A DNA stretch of 64,000 nucleotides from Aequoribacter sp049615385 (GTDB taxonomy: Bacteria > Pseudomonadota > Gammaproteobacteria > Pseudomonadales > Halieaceae). Below, one piece after another: positions 23,859 through 32,452 of the stretch. A model generated the notes under the pieces. The model did not search any database. It was not told the origin of the DNA and was given only the letters and a program-made list of their open reading frames with translations. Location of the stretch: NCBI RefSeq assembly GCF_049615385.1, contig NZ_JBMZFL010000001.1, one strand, 5' to 3'. The translations under genes and the position numbers were made by a program. How positions within the stretch are numbered: position 1 is the stretch's first letter; each line of letters starts with the position of its first letter.

Positions 23859-24730
23859 AGGTCAGTTTTATTGGCTTGGGTGTGATGGGGTACCCCATGG
23901 CAGCGCATTTGCAGCAAAGTGGGCATGAAGTCACCGTATTTAACCGCACACCGGAGCGTGCCGCGCACTGGGCTCAACAGTACAATGGCCGCAGTGCGTC
24001 TACGCCGGGCCTCGCAGCACGCGATGCGGACATTGTCTTTGTTTGCGTTGGTAACGACGACGACGTGCGGTCTGTTGTGTTAGGTAAGGACGGTGCGCTT
24101 GCCGGGATGTCGCGCGGGAGCACACTGGTGGATCACACGACCGCAAGCGCTGATTTGGCTCTGGAACTTCATGCGCTTTGTCAAAGCGTTGGGGTGGGTT
24201 TTATTGATGCGCCTGTATCGGGCGGCCAAGCCGGAGCGGAAAAGGGTGTGCTCACCGTGATGTGCGGTGGTACTCACGACGACTTTGCCAAAGTCGAGAG
24301 TGTGTTGGCATCCTACGCGCGCTGTGTACGCTTGCTCGGTGCTGCCGGCAGCGGGCAGTTGGCTAAGATGGTGAATCAGATTTGTATCGCTGGCATTGTC
24401 CAGGGTCTCGCAGAGGCGATGACATTCTCTGAGCGAGCGGGCCTTGATACCGCCGCCGTGATCGAGGTCATCCGTCAGGGTGCCGCTCAGTCATGGCAAA
24501 TGGAAAACCGTTATCAAACGATGCTGCAAGACCAATACAATCACGGGTTTGCGGTTGACTGGATGAGAAAAGATTTGGGTTTGGTGCAGGATCGAGCTAA
24601 GAGGTTGGGTCTGAGCCTGCCGGTGACGGAGCTTGTCGATAGCTATTATGCCGAAGTACAAGCGATGGGTGGTGGTCGCTGGGATACGTCGAGCTTGTTC
24701 AAACGCATGCAAACAAACATTGGCGAGTAA
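23855..24730 (+). CDS. NAD(P)-dependent 3-hydroxyisobutyrate dehydrogenase family protein
   Basis: This 291-residue beta-hydroxyacid dehydrogenase has the Rossmann motif SFIGLGVMGYPMAAHL at the N-terminus, the substrate-binding DAPVSGGQAGAEKGVL, and the catalytic Lys in GSGQLAKMVNQICIAG. Such enzymes oxidise 3-hydroxyisobutyrate, tartronate semialdehyde (reverse), or related beta-hydroxyacids; the substrate here cannot be told. The start is TTG at 23855, with a strong GGAGGGAGG Shine-Dalgarno inside the end of uppP and a four-base overlap with its stop. The frame is open far upstream through uppP, but that stretch has no family similarity. Confidence 0.88.
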   Translation: MKVSFIGLGVMGYPMAAHLQQSGHEVTVFNRTPERAAHWAQQYNGRSASTPGLAARDADIVFVCVGNDDDVRSVVLGKDGALAGMSRGSTLVDHTTASADLALELHALCQSVGVGFIDAPVSGGQAGAEKGVLTVMCGGTHDDFAKVESVLASYARCVRLLGAAGSGQLAKMVNQICIAGIVQGLAEAMTFSERAGLDTAAVIEVIRQGAAQSWQMENRYQTMLQDQYNHGFAVDWMRKDLGLVQDRAKRLGLSLPVTELVDSYYAEVQAMGGGRWDTSSLFKRMQTNIGE

Positions 24731-24739
24731 GTGGTGAGT

Positions 24740-26032
24740 ATGAGTAACACAAAAAATTCAGTCACGGGACTTAAAGCGTTTTTAGCCGAAGCTGTCACGC
24801 CATTTCACGCCGTAAAAGCGATACAACATCGTCTAGACGCGGCTGGATTTAAGGTGCTGGACACAGACACGGTACCCGAGGTGGGCGGTCGATACTACCG
24901 AATCGCCAATGGCAGTTCGATTGTCGCGTTGCGCGTCGGGTCAAACGATCTGGCGAGTGCGGGCATCGCTCTGGCTGGCGCACACACAGACAGCCCAACG
25001 CTGATGGTGAAGCCTAAGCCCGAGAAAACACGTCAGGGTTACGTTCAACTCGGTGTTGAGGTATACGGCGGCGTTCTACTCAATCCGTGGTTTGATAGAG
25101 ACTTGTCGCTTGCTGGGCGGGTAAGCTACCGAGCTGAGGGTGTGGTCAAGTCGACCCTGGTGAATTTTGAGCAGCCCGTAGCGATTATTCCGAGCTTGGC
25201 TATACATTTGGATCGTGAAGTTAATCAGAAGCGTAGCATTAATCCACAAACCGATATATTGCCGATCCTTGGGCAGAATATCGACGACTGGTCGATTAGG
25301 GCACAGCTCAAGACACGTATCGAAGCCGAGTGTGGCGTCGTGGATGAGGTGCTGGATTACGAATTATGCTTTTACGATGTTCAGCAGGCCTCGGTTATCG
25401 GGCTGGATCGGTCTTTATTTGCCGCGGCACGCCTCGATAATTTGTTGAGTTGTTATGTGGGTATCGAGGCCTTACTGGCGGCGGATGGCGAGACTACGGC
25501 GCTTATGGTGTGCAACGATCACGAAGAGGTTGGGAGCCTCTCGGCCGTTGGCGCCAATGGCCCGCTCTTGACGCGAGTGTTGGAGCAGCTTGAACCTGAT
25601 CCCGCTCGGTATCGGGCCATGATTGAGGCTTCTTTTATGATCTCATGCGATAACGCCCACGGTATTCATCCGAATTTTTCGGACCGCCACGACGACAACC
25701 ATGGACCTCTTTTGAACGCAGGTCCTGTGATCAAGATTAATTCGAATCAACGTTATGCGACGAACAGTCTGACGGCGGGCTACTTCAGGACGCTGGCGCA
25801 GCGCTGTAGTGTGCCTGTGCAATCTTTCGTGGTCCGTACTGATATGGGATGTGGCTCAACTATTGGCCCCATCACGGCGGGGGAGACAGGCATCAAGACA
25901 CTCGACGTTGGCGTACCAACGTTCGCAATGCATTCTATTCGTGAGCTAGCAGGCTGCGCTGACGTCGACTATTTGCAGACTGTATTAACGCATTATTTTA
26001 GCCGCTACCAGGCGAGCGATGTACAAGGATAA
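24740..26032 (+). CDS. apeB: M18 family aminopeptidase (ApeB-type)
   Basis: This zinc metallo-aminopeptidase of family M18 is a cytoplasmic enzyme that removes N-terminal (often acidic) residues. The protein of about 430 residues has metal-site motifs GAHTDSPTLMVKPKP, CNDHEEVGSLSA and MHSIRELAGCADVDYL, with VEVYGGVLLNPWFDRDLSL and DMGCGSTIGPITA as further family blocks. The start is uncertain by three codons: I give ATG 24740, but GTG at 24731 or 24734 fits a GGCGAG Shine-Dalgarno equally well. It follows the dehydrogenase by nine bases and precedes trpS. Confidence 0.92.
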   Translation: MSNTKNSVTGLKAFLAEAVTPFHAVKAIQHRLDAAGFKVLDTDTVPEVGGRYYRIANGSSIVALRVGSNDLASAGIALAGAHTDSPTLMVKPKPEKTRQGYVQLGVEVYGGVLLNPWFDRDLSLAGRVSYRAEGVVKSTLVNFEQPVAIIPSLAIHLDREVNQKRSINPQTDILPILGQNIDDWSIRAQLKTRIEAECGVVDEVLDYELCFYDVQQASVIGLDRSLFAAARLDNLLSCYVGIEALLAADGETTALMVCNDHEEVGSLSAVGANGPLLTRVLEQLEPDPARYRAMIEASFMISCDNAHGIHPNFSDRHDDNHGPLLNAGPVIKINSNQRYATNSLTAGYFRTLAQRCSVPVQSFVVRTDMGCGSTIGPITAGETGIKTLDVGVPTFAMHSIRELAGCADVDYLQTVLTHYFSRYQASDVQG

Positions 26033-26036
26033 CATT

Positions 26037-27047
26037 ATGACTTCTGTTAAGCGTGTGCTTACCGGTATCACTACGACCGGCACGCCTCACCTCGGCAATT
26101 ACGTGGGTGCCATCGCCCCGTGTATAGAGGCTTCAACCCAAGCGGATACTGAATCGTTCCTGTTTTTAGCAGATTACCACGCCCTGATTAAGTGCCAAGA
26201 CCCCGCCATGGTTAAGCAGTCTTCCCGAGAGATCGCTGCGACCTGGCTTGCATTGGGGCTAGATACCGATAACTCAGTGTTTTATCGTCAGTCCGATGTG
26301 CCCGAAATTCCTGAGCTTTGTTGGATCTTGTCATGCTCTGCAGCGAAGGGGTTAATGAATCGGGCGCATGCCTACAAGGCTGCGGTTGCCGATAACGAGG
26401 CGCGCGAGGCAGACCCTGATCTCGGCGTCACAATGGGTCTGTTTAATTACCCGGTGTTAATGGCTGCCGATATATTGATGTTCAAGGCCACTCATGTGCC
26501 GGTGGGCAAAGACCAGATTCAGCACATTGAAATGGCTCGTGATATTGCCAGTCGTTTCAATCATCATTATGGTGAGCTTTTAGTGCTTCCCGAGGCCGTG
26601 GTCGATCAAGAAACCGATGTTTTACTTGGGTTGGACGGTCGCAAAATGAGCAAGAGTTACGGCAATACGATCCCTTTGTTTGATGCCGAGAAAAAGCTGA
26701 AAAAGTCGATCAATAAGATAAAAACGAACTTGCTTGAGCCCGGAGAAGCTAAAGATCCAGACACATCAACGGTTTTCCAGATCTGGAGCGCCTTCGCAAC
26801 CCCTTCAGAGCGGTCATCTATGCGTCGAGAATTTGAACAAGGTATCGCTTGGGGTGAAGCGAAAAAGCGCCTGTACGAGCTTATTAATGATCACTTAAGC
26901 GAGGCGCGCGGTCGCTACGACGTGCTAATGAACAATCCCGAAGAAATTGAGCGGGTGCTGCAAAAAGGCGCGATAAAAGCGCGTGAGCACTCGGCGCCGC
27001 TCATGAAGCAAATTCGTGAGGCCGTGGGTATCGCGTCAATGGCGTAG
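26037..27047 (+). CDS. trpS: Tryptophanyl-tRNA synthetase
   Basis: TrpS is a class I synthetase that charges tRNA-Trp. The 336-residue protein has the HIGH-like motif in TTTGTPHLGNYVGAI near the N-terminus and KMSKS at residues 203-207 (GRKMSKSYGNTIPLF). I choose ATG 26037 because AAGGATAA precedes it at good spacing; an in-frame ATG at 26019, inside apeB, would add six residues. Length fits the bacterial family. The gene ends convergently with the TonB-dependent receptor. Confidence 0.96.
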   Translation: MTSVKRVLTGITTTGTPHLGNYVGAIAPCIEASTQADTESFLFLADYHALIKCQDPAMVKQSSREIAATWLALGLDTDNSVFYRQSDVPEIPELCWILSCSAAKGLMNRAHAYKAAVADNEAREADPDLGVTMGLFNYPVLMAADILMFKATHVPVGKDQIQHIEMARDIASRFNHHYGELLVLPEAVVDQETDVLLGLDGRKMSKSYGNTIPLFDAEKKLKKSINKIKTNLLEPGEAKDPDTSTVFQIWSAFATPSERSSMRREFEQGIAWGEAKKRLYELINDHLSEARGRYDVLMNNPEEIERVLQKGAIKAREHSAPLMKQIREAVGIASMA

Positions 27048-27053
27048 ACGTCG

Positions 27054-27085
27054 AGTTGTGCCCGCAACTTGGCGGGCGCTCAACT
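27054..27085. terminator. Hairpin between convergent trpS and TonB-receptor genes
   Basis: A 6-base-pair GCCCGC/GCGGGC stem (27060-27065 with 27072-27077) is extended by AGTTG/CAACT (27054-27058 with 27081-27085) across a small internal loop. It lies in the 42-base gap between two convergent genes, so it may act in both directions. There is no clear T-run on either side, so Rho-independent activity is uncertain. Confidence 0.4.
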
Positions 27086-27089
27086 GATT

Positions 27090-29135
27090 CTAAGGTTGGT
27101 ACGTCAAAGTGACGAATAGGCTGCGAGGCTCACCCACAAAGAAGCGTTCGTTACCAAAACCGAAGTCGGCCCGCTCAGCGTAGTCGATATTGGCCACGTT
27201 CATTACTCTTAGGCTAGTGCTCCAATTCGAGCTCCATTGACGGTTAACCCGCAGGTTCAGGAGCGTATGACCTTCATACCAATTACTGTTGGTCGGTTCG
27301 GTAGCGTAGCGGTCAAGGTAGATCGCTTCGAGCTCCGCCTGCCACGCTTCTTCAGTGTAGCGAATTCTCGCGCTGGCCATCCATTCTGGAGCCGTGTCTA
27401 TCGCATTACCGACGATCGGCTGGTTAAGGCCTAAATAGCCCGGATCATGGCTGTATTCATGTGACCCGAAGCTGGCGGCTAAATCGGCATTCCACGGGCC
27501 TGTTAACGTTGAGCGCAGCTTGAGCTCGAACCCTTGATGACGTGTTTTCGCCCCTGTGACGTAGTAGCGATTGGCGTCTTGAAAAATCACATCGCTCTTG
27601 TTCATTCGGTAAATGCTGGCGTCCAGGTCAAGATGTTCAAAACTTGCGCGCCAGCCGAGTTCGATACTGTGAGCACTTTCTGAATCAAGTTGTGCCGCGG
27701 TCTGTCCGTTTTGCAGGCGATACAGCTCGCTCGTTTCTGGCGGGCGGTAGCCACTCGCTAGGCGCACTCTGATGGCATGATCATCATTGACTTGCCATAA
27801 CAAACCGCTATGCCCGCTCCAATCGCTAAAGCGATCGTTGCTGTCTTGGGTGCGATAAAAGCGGCAGGCGCTGGCAGTCGGGGCACACACGCTACCGTCA
27901 CTTAAGTGGTTGTTGTAGTCATACGTAGTAGACTCGAAGCGTATGCCGCTGCTCCAACTCAGTCCGGCGTTCAAGTCTCTGGTATACAGTCCGTAAAGCG
28001 CAAAAGTATTCGCATCGATTTCGTAATCGTAATGCGCCCCTTGTGGTTGATTTGGGCTGAAGGACTTAGGTTGAATTTCTTTCAGGTAGCCTTGAGTTAG
28101 TTGCGAATCCAAGCCCAGTTGTAGTTTTCCGCCCAGCCATCCAGTTTGCCATGAACTTTGAAGGCCGACGCTTGTGTGCCCTGTTTCCTCGACAGCCTGC
28201 CAGGGGAGGTAGTGCTGTAAAAAACGCATATCGTTGTGGCGGGCAAAAATAGTCACTGACCATGGGTTAATCGATTCAGCGTCACCATCGATGCGGTGAA
28301 TTGCGTTAACGGCATAGGCATCGCGGAAAGCCTCGGGGTTGGGGTTGTCGCGCTTCGCGCTGGAATCTTTGTACGCATCGTCCCCCTGAATGTAGCCCGC
28401 CGTCTCTTGATTAAGGTTGGTGACCGATAGCAGGGAGGTGTGCTTCACGGTGTTATTTTGGCGAGTATGCAGAACACTGAACTTTTGTTGATCGTAGCCG
28501 GCATCTCTCTTATAGCCGCCGTCAGAGATACCGGTAAAGCCAACAAGCCATGGCGTGGCGGTAGCGCCCAGCTGCTGCGTAATGTTAATGCGGTTGTAGT
28601 TGTAGCCACCAAGCTCCAGCGCTATCGACTCAGGTGCCTCGCTGGGGTCGGCAGGCGCTAATAAGTTGATCATGCCATGGAGCCCATTGGCGCCATAGGT
28701 TGCAGGGGTGGGACCATTGATGGTCTCGATAGCGCCCGCAAACTCTAGGTGGGCGTCGAACAGTTGATTCACGTTACAAAAACCCGGCGCGCGCAAAGGC
28801 ACGTTATTTTGCGCCATTAGAATAGAGCCGCAGCCACCGCTGCCAGTTAACACAGGCGAGCGGACACTGACCAAGCTCTCTTGGCCGTTGCCCCGACTCA
28901 CCCACACGGCAGGCAGGCGCGTCGCGACCTCGTTCAAGTGAGTAGCTGCTGCCAGTGTCAGTTGATCCGCGCTAAGCCGATAGGCGCTTATGTTGAGTGA
29001 TTGCATTGGCGTTGCGCTACGCGTCGCACTGACAAACACTTCCTCTAACTGTGCGGCTAAGGCCAATTGTGGTGCCGCAATAGCAAGCGAAACAATGAAG
29101 GGAACGAGGCGCAATGGTTTTGATGGGTTTGTCAT
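27090..29135 (-). CDS. TonB-dependent outer-membrane receptor
   Basis: This 681-residue protein is a TonB-dependent porin that would import a scarce nutrient across the outer membrane using proton-motive force. It has a signal peptide (about residues 1-27), a TonB-box-like segment EEVFVSATRS, a plug domain (SVRSPVLTGSGGCGSILMAQ, then AIETINGPTPATYGANGLHG) and a 22-strand-type barrel. The C-terminus ends LFVTLTYQP rather than in the usual aromatic residue. Cysteines in the plug (near SGGCGS and GFCNV) are unusual and could form a disulfide. No Fur-like or Zur-like operator is evident, so the substrate is unknown. It has a strong promoter of its own. Confidence 0.9.
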   Translation of the reverse strand: MTNPSKPLRLVPFIVSLAIAAPQLALAAQLEEVFVSATRSATPMQSLNISAYRLSADQLTLAAATHLNEVATRLPAVWVSRGNGQESLVSVRSPVLTGSGGCGSILMAQNNVPLRAPGFCNVNQLFDAHLEFAGAIETINGPTPATYGANGLHGMINLLAPADPSEAPESIALELGGYNYNRINITQQLGATATPWLVGFTGISDGGYKRDAGYDQQKFSVLHTRQNNTVKHTSLLSVTNLNQETAGYIQGDDAYKDSSAKRDNPNPEAFRDAYAVNAIHRIDGDAESINPWSVTIFARHNDMRFLQHYLPWQAVEETGHTSVGLQSSWQTGWLGGKLQLGLDSQLTQGYLKEIQPKSFSPNQPQGAHYDYEIDANTFALYGLYTRDLNAGLSWSSGIRFESTTYDYNNHLSDGSVCAPTASACRFYRTQDSNDRFSDWSGHSGLLWQVNDDHAIRVRLASGYRPPETSELYRLQNGQTAAQLDSESAHSIELGWRASFEHLDLDASIYRMNKSDVIFQDANRYYVTGAKTRHQGFELKLRSTLTGPWNADLAASFGSHEYSHDPGYLGLNQPIVGNAIDTAPEWMASARIRYTEEAWQAELEAIYLDRYATEPTNSNWYEGHTLLNLRVNRQWSSNWSTSLRVMNVANIDYAERADFGFGNERFFVGEPRSLFVTLTYQP

Positions 29136-29165
29136 GTGATCTCTAGAACAATGTACCGGCCTGCG

Positions 29166-29194
29166 ATTATAGCAGGCACGACGTTCGGTTACGA
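29166..29194 (-). promoter_or_regulatory. Extended -10 promoter for the TonB-dependent receptor
   Basis: On the minus strand, TGCTATAAT (29174-29166) is a perfect extended -10 element. A weak -35 (TCGTAA, 3/6) lies 17 bases further upstream. The transcript would start about 25 bases before the receptor ATG. The same bases form a 5-bp inverted repeat CCTGC/GCAGG (29160-29164 with 29172-29176), which might be a regulator site. Confidence 0.6.
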
Positions 29195-29236
29195 TTAAGA
29201 CGGCTCATTAGACTAGCGGCCGAAGGTAAGTGTGGT

Positions 29237-29242
29237 TATAGT
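29237..29242 (+). promoter_or_regulatory. Possible -10 element for purC
   Basis: TATAGT (5/6 match) lies 30 bases before the purC ATG. The upstream region shows no convincing -35 at 16-18 bases and no recognisable PurR operator. This is a weak, purely sequence-based call. Confidence 0.3.
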
Positions 29243-29271
29243 TTCGGTTTAATTCACGAATAGGAGTTATT

Positions 29272-30378
29272 ATGGCGTCTACACCACAGGTGTTGGCGGT
29301 GGCGGATACGCTGCCGATTAAAACTGAGCAAGCGGTTCACAGTGGCAAGGTGCGCTCGGTTTACTGGTTAACCCAAGCTGACAGCGAACGCTTGATTAAA
29401 ACCCAAGGCTACGATGTCGCCCCCGATGCGCCTCTTGCCATTATGGTGATAAGCGATCGCATCTCAGCCTTTGAGTGCTTGTGGAAGGGCCAGGGTGGAA
29501 TGGCCGGTGTTCCGGGGAAAGGCGCGGCCCTAAACGCCATATCGCAACATTGGTTCGAGCAGTTTAAGCAGGCGGGTCTTGCCGATAGCCACATCGTCGA
29601 TGTGCCTCACCCCTTAGTTTGGATCGTGCAAAAGGCCCAGCCTGTAATGGTGGAAGCGATCGCTCGTCAGTACATTACGGGGTCGATGTGGCGCGCTTAC
29701 AGCAAGGGCGAGCGTGTGTTTTGTGGTATCGAGCTACCCGAAGCGTTGCAACGGGATCAGCGTCTACCCGAGTTGCTGATTACACCCTCCACCAAGGGAA
29801 TCATGCACGGTATTCCTGGTGTGCCAGAGGCCGACGATGTCAATGTGACGCGACAGCAGCTTATCGATAATTGGCAGGCCTTTAAGTTTCAATCCGTTGC
29901 AGACGTGGATCGCTACGAAACGCTGTTGAGAGAAGGTTTCGCACTTATCGACCAGCGATTGCAGGGGCTTGATCAAATTTTTGTGGATACGAAATTTGAG
30001 TTCGGTTACGTGAAAGGTGCCGATGGCAATCAACACTTGATCTACATGGATGAGGTGGGAACGCCCGATTCCTCTCGAATTTGGGAGGGTGATGCCTATC
30101 GGCAGGGGCAGGTTGTGGAACGTTCGAAGGAAGAGTTTCGGCAGTTGCTCCTAAATACGGTCCCCGATCCCGATGTGCTCCTGGATAAATCACGCATGGA
30201 CGAGCGCTTTGCTTTAGCGGCCGAGCTCGAGTTGCCGGCTGAGGTCCTGTTGCAGGTGAGTGCGACCTATACTGGTGTGGCCGAGCGGATTACGGGCAGG
30301 GCGATCCAACTGTCTGAAGATCCTCGATCTGAAATTATTGAGATTCTAGCCTCACGCTACGATCTTATAAAATCATAA
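29272..30378 (+). CDS. purC: Phosphoribosylaminoimidazole-succinocarboxamide synthase (long form)
   Basis: PurC ligates aspartate to CAIR with ATP to make SAICAR in purine synthesis. At 368 residues this is the long PurC found in vibrios and some other gammaproteobacteria, not the 237-residue E. coli type. Motifs include VHSGKVRSVYWL, VISDRISAFECLWKG (substrate loop), RQYITGSMWRAYSKGER, and FVDTKFEFGYVKG then YMDEVGTPDSSRIW. A GGAGTTATT sequence precedes the ATG. It is followed after eight bases by the ATG of the secreted amidohydrolase. Confidence 0.94.
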   Translation: MASTPQVLAVADTLPIKTEQAVHSGKVRSVYWLTQADSERLIKTQGYDVAPDAPLAIMVISDRISAFECLWKGQGGMAGVPGKGAALNAISQHWFEQFKQAGLADSHIVDVPHPLVWIVQKAQPVMVEAIARQYITGSMWRAYSKGERVFCGIELPEALQRDQRLPELLITPSTKGIMHGIPGVPEADDVNVTRQQLIDNWQAFKFQSVADVDRYETLLREGFALIDQRLQGLDQIFVDTKFEFGYVKGADGNQHLIYMDEVGTPDSSRIWEGDAYRQGQVVERSKEEFRQLLLNTVPDPDVLLDKSRMDERFALAAELELPAEVLLQVSATYTGVAERITGRAIQLSEDPRSEIIEILASRYDLIKS

Positions 30379-30386
30379 GGATAACT

Positions 30387-30452
30387 ATGAAACCATCCTT
30401 TTTTTTCAGCATGTGGTTTAGTCGCGGCGCTCGGTGCGACCTTTACCAGTAG
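30387..30452 (+). other. Out-of-frame signal-peptide start of the M20 gene, with T8 run
   Basis: An ATG at 30387 has an excellent Shine-Dalgarno (AAGG, six bases upstream) but its frame ends at TAG 30450-30452 after 21 codons. Between them is a run of eight T (30399-30406). Removing one T would join this start to the amidohydrolase frame and create a typical signal peptide (MKPSFFSACGLVAALGATFT and onwards to the mature protein). The present sequence is therefore one base out of frame. Possible causes are a sequencing or assembly error, a recent mutation, phase variation, or transcriptional slippage. Confidence 0.75.
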
Positions 30453-30453
30453 C

Positions 30454-31722
30454 TTGGCACTTGGCTCTGAGTCGATAAATACCGCGGTACAGGCCGATTA
30501 CGACCATCATTTAGGTGAGCTGTTTGTGCATTTTCATCGCAATCCAGAGCTTTCCATGATGGAGTTCAAAACGGCCGAGCGTTTGGCCCAAGAGTTGAGA
30601 TCGGCGGGTTTTGACGTCGCGACGGGTATTGGTGGCACTGGAGTTATCGCTTTGATGGAGAATGGGGCGGGGCCTACGATCATGGTGCGGGCTGACATGG
30701 ATGGTCTACCCGTACTCGAGAAAAGCGGACTCTCCTATGCGTCGACAGCAACCCAAACCGATTGGGCGGGCCGCGAAGTACCGGTTATGCACGCTTGTGG
30801 TCACGATATGCACATGACAAGCTTGGTGGGTACGGCGCGTTACATGGCAGCTAACAAGGACGCTTGGAGTGGCACTCTAATGCTGATCGGGCAGCCCGCA
30901 GAAGAGCGTATTGGCGGCGCCAAAATGATGATGGAAGATGGGTTATGGGGACCGTATCCCAAACCAGATTATGCCTTGGCCTTACACGTTTCGGCAGAGC
31001 TACCAGCGGGAAAATTGGCAGCCGCGACCGATGCGATGTATTCCGGCGCTGACACAGTCGACATCGCTATTACTGGCGTCGCAGCGCATGGCGCGAGTCC
31101 ACATTCAGGCATTGATCCTGTCGTACTTGGCTCGCAAATTGTGCTGGCGCTCCAGACACTGGTTAGCCGAGAATTACCACCTCGTGAGCCGGGTGTGGTG
31201 ACGGTGGGGTCGTTTCACGCGGGGACTAAGCACAATATTATTTCTGACGCAGCACACTTAGAGCTGACGGTTCGCAGTGAGGATCCGAAAAGTCGCCAAC
31301 TTTTGCTCGATGGTATTGTCCGGATTGCCGAGAATATGGGGCGCGTAGCGGGTCTGCCCGACGACAAGCTGCCAAAAGTGACCATTAGCGATGAAAGCGT
31401 TCCACCGACGGTCAATGACAAAGTGCTCACCGAGCGTCTGCGCTCTGTGTGGCAAGCCAAGCTAGGTGAGGATATTTTTGAAGAGGGCAAGCGCTTGGGT
31501 ATGGGGGCCGAGGATTTTGGATTCTTTACCGTTGATCCTTATATCCCGAGCACGTACTTCGCTGTAGGTGGCACGCCCGCGAAGGTTATCGAAGACGCTA
31601 AGAATGGCGGCGCGCCTGTGCCTTCTCACCACTCGGGACTGTTTAAAATTGAACCCGAGGCCTCCATAACTCTGGGCGTAGAGGCGACTGTGATTGCTCT
31701 GCTGGAGCTATTTGATGAGTGA
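30454..31722 (+). CDS. M20D-family amidohydrolase (hippurate / IAA-amino-acid hydrolase-like), N-terminus frameshifted
   Basis: This metallo-amidohydrolase cleaves N-acyl amino acids or similar amides. Family motifs are MVRADMDGLPVLEKSG, MHACGHDMHMTSLVG (metal ligands), GQPAEERIGGAKMMMEDG, the dimerisation domain starting AMYSGADTVDIAITG with GVAAHGASPHSGIDP, and GMGAEDFGFF with the C-terminal metal-site His in VPSHHSGLF. The intact in-frame part starts at TTG 30454 (422 residues). The true start is probably ATG 30387, which would supply a signal peptide but is one base out of frame at a T8 run. The body shows no decay, so the gene is probably functional in the natural strain. The periplasmic location is inference; the substrate is unknown. 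Confidence 0.85.
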   Translation: MALGSESINTAVQADYDHHLGELFVHFHRNPELSMMEFKTAERLAQELRSAGFDVATGIGGTGVIALMENGAGPTIMVRADMDGLPVLEKSGLSYASTATQTDWAGREVPVMHACGHDMHMTSLVGTARYMAANKDAWSGTLMLIGQPAEERIGGAKMMMEDGLWGPYPKPDYALALHVSAELPAGKLAAATDAMYSGADTVDIAITGVAAHGASPHSGIDPVVLGSQIVLALQTLVSRELPPREPGVVTVGSFHAGTKHNIISDAAHLELTVRSEDPKSRQLLLDGIVRIAENMGRVAGLPDDKLPKVTISDESVPPTVNDKVLTERLRSVWQAKLGEDIFEEGKRLGMGAEDFGFFTVDPYIPSTYFAVGGTPAKVIEDAKNGGAPVPSHHSGLFKIEPEASITLGVEATVIALLELFDE

Positions 31723-32434
31723 CGCAAAAAATCTCGCAATTAAGCCTGCTGGCACCGTTGCTCTGATCCGTCAGGGTGACTCGGGAATAGAGGCGTTGAT
31801 GTTGCGCCGGAATAGAGCTCTCGCTTTCGCCGCCGGCGCGTGGGTGTTTCCGGGAGGCTCGGTTGATGCTGAGGATATTGCGGGTTGTCAAAATGATCTT
31901 ACTGAGGCGGCAAAAGTAGCGGCCTGTCGGGAGGCTATGGAGGAGTGTGGTTTAGCTGTCGACCCAAGTCATCTGTTCCAAATCAGCCATTGGACAACGC
32001 CAGAGGGCGAATCGCGGCGTTTTTCGACGTGGCTTTTCGTTGCGGCTCTGCGCGATCATTCCGAGGTCCAGATCGATCATGGAGAAATCCACGATGCGTG
32101 TTGGCTGTCGATCTCAGATGTCTTTTTGCGTCATCAGGCTGGTGAATTGCCGATGCTGCCGCCAACCTATATGACTCTGAAAGCGATCAGCGAGTTCGAC
32201 TCTGTTGACGGCGTGGTCGCCGCACTCAAAGCGAGCACGCCCATCGTTGTTGAGCCTCACGGCGTTCCAATTGAAGGCGGCTTTGCTGCTATGTACCCTG
32301 GTGATGCGGGCTATGATTCGTTGAACCCAGACGCCGTGGGTGCTCGGCATCGCACCGAGATTGTTGGTGGAATTATCAATACGGTTGTCGACGGGTTGTC
32401 AGACCGTGAGCCGCGTCTAGATAAAATTAGGTAA
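31715..32434 (+). CDS. NUDIX hydrolase, NUDT19-like
   Basis: This NUDIX protein of 239 residues hydrolyses a nucleoside-diphosphate-linked substrate, perhaps a CoA derivative by analogy with the NUDT19 group. The NUDIX box is present but stretched: WVFPGGSVDAED is separated from AACREAMEECGL by about ten extra residues, a feature of that subfamily. I choose the ATG at 31715, which overlaps the end of the amidohydrolase by eight bases and has GGAG seven bases upstream. A start at 31694 would add seven residues. The C-terminal third (GGFAAMYPGDAGYDSLNP) is not recognisable to me. Confidence 0.8.
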   Translation: MSDAKNLAIKPAGTVALIRQGDSGIEALMLRRNRALAFAAGAWVFPGGSVDAEDIAGCQNDLTEAAKVAACREAMEECGLAVDPSHLFQISHWTTPEGESRRFSTWLFVAALRDHSEVQIDHGEIHDACWLSISDVFLRHQAGELPMLPPTYMTLKAISEFDSVDGVVAALKASTPIVVEPHGVPIEGGFAAMYPGDAGYDSLNPDAVGARHRTEIVGGIINTVVDGLSDREPRLDKIR

Positions 32435-32452
32435 GTGGAGACCAGAAAAGCG

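Noticed and set aside
29136..29271. PurR or Fur operator in the purC/TonB-receptor gap
   Set aside because: No sequence resembling the 16-base PurR box or the 19-base Fur box was found by eye. Only the extended -10 with its small inverted repeat stands out.
30454..31722. M20 amidohydrolase as a pseudogene
   Set aside because: Only the signal-peptide region is out of frame. The rest is intact with all metal-site motifs, so I list it as a CDS with a probable frameshift rather than a pseudogene.
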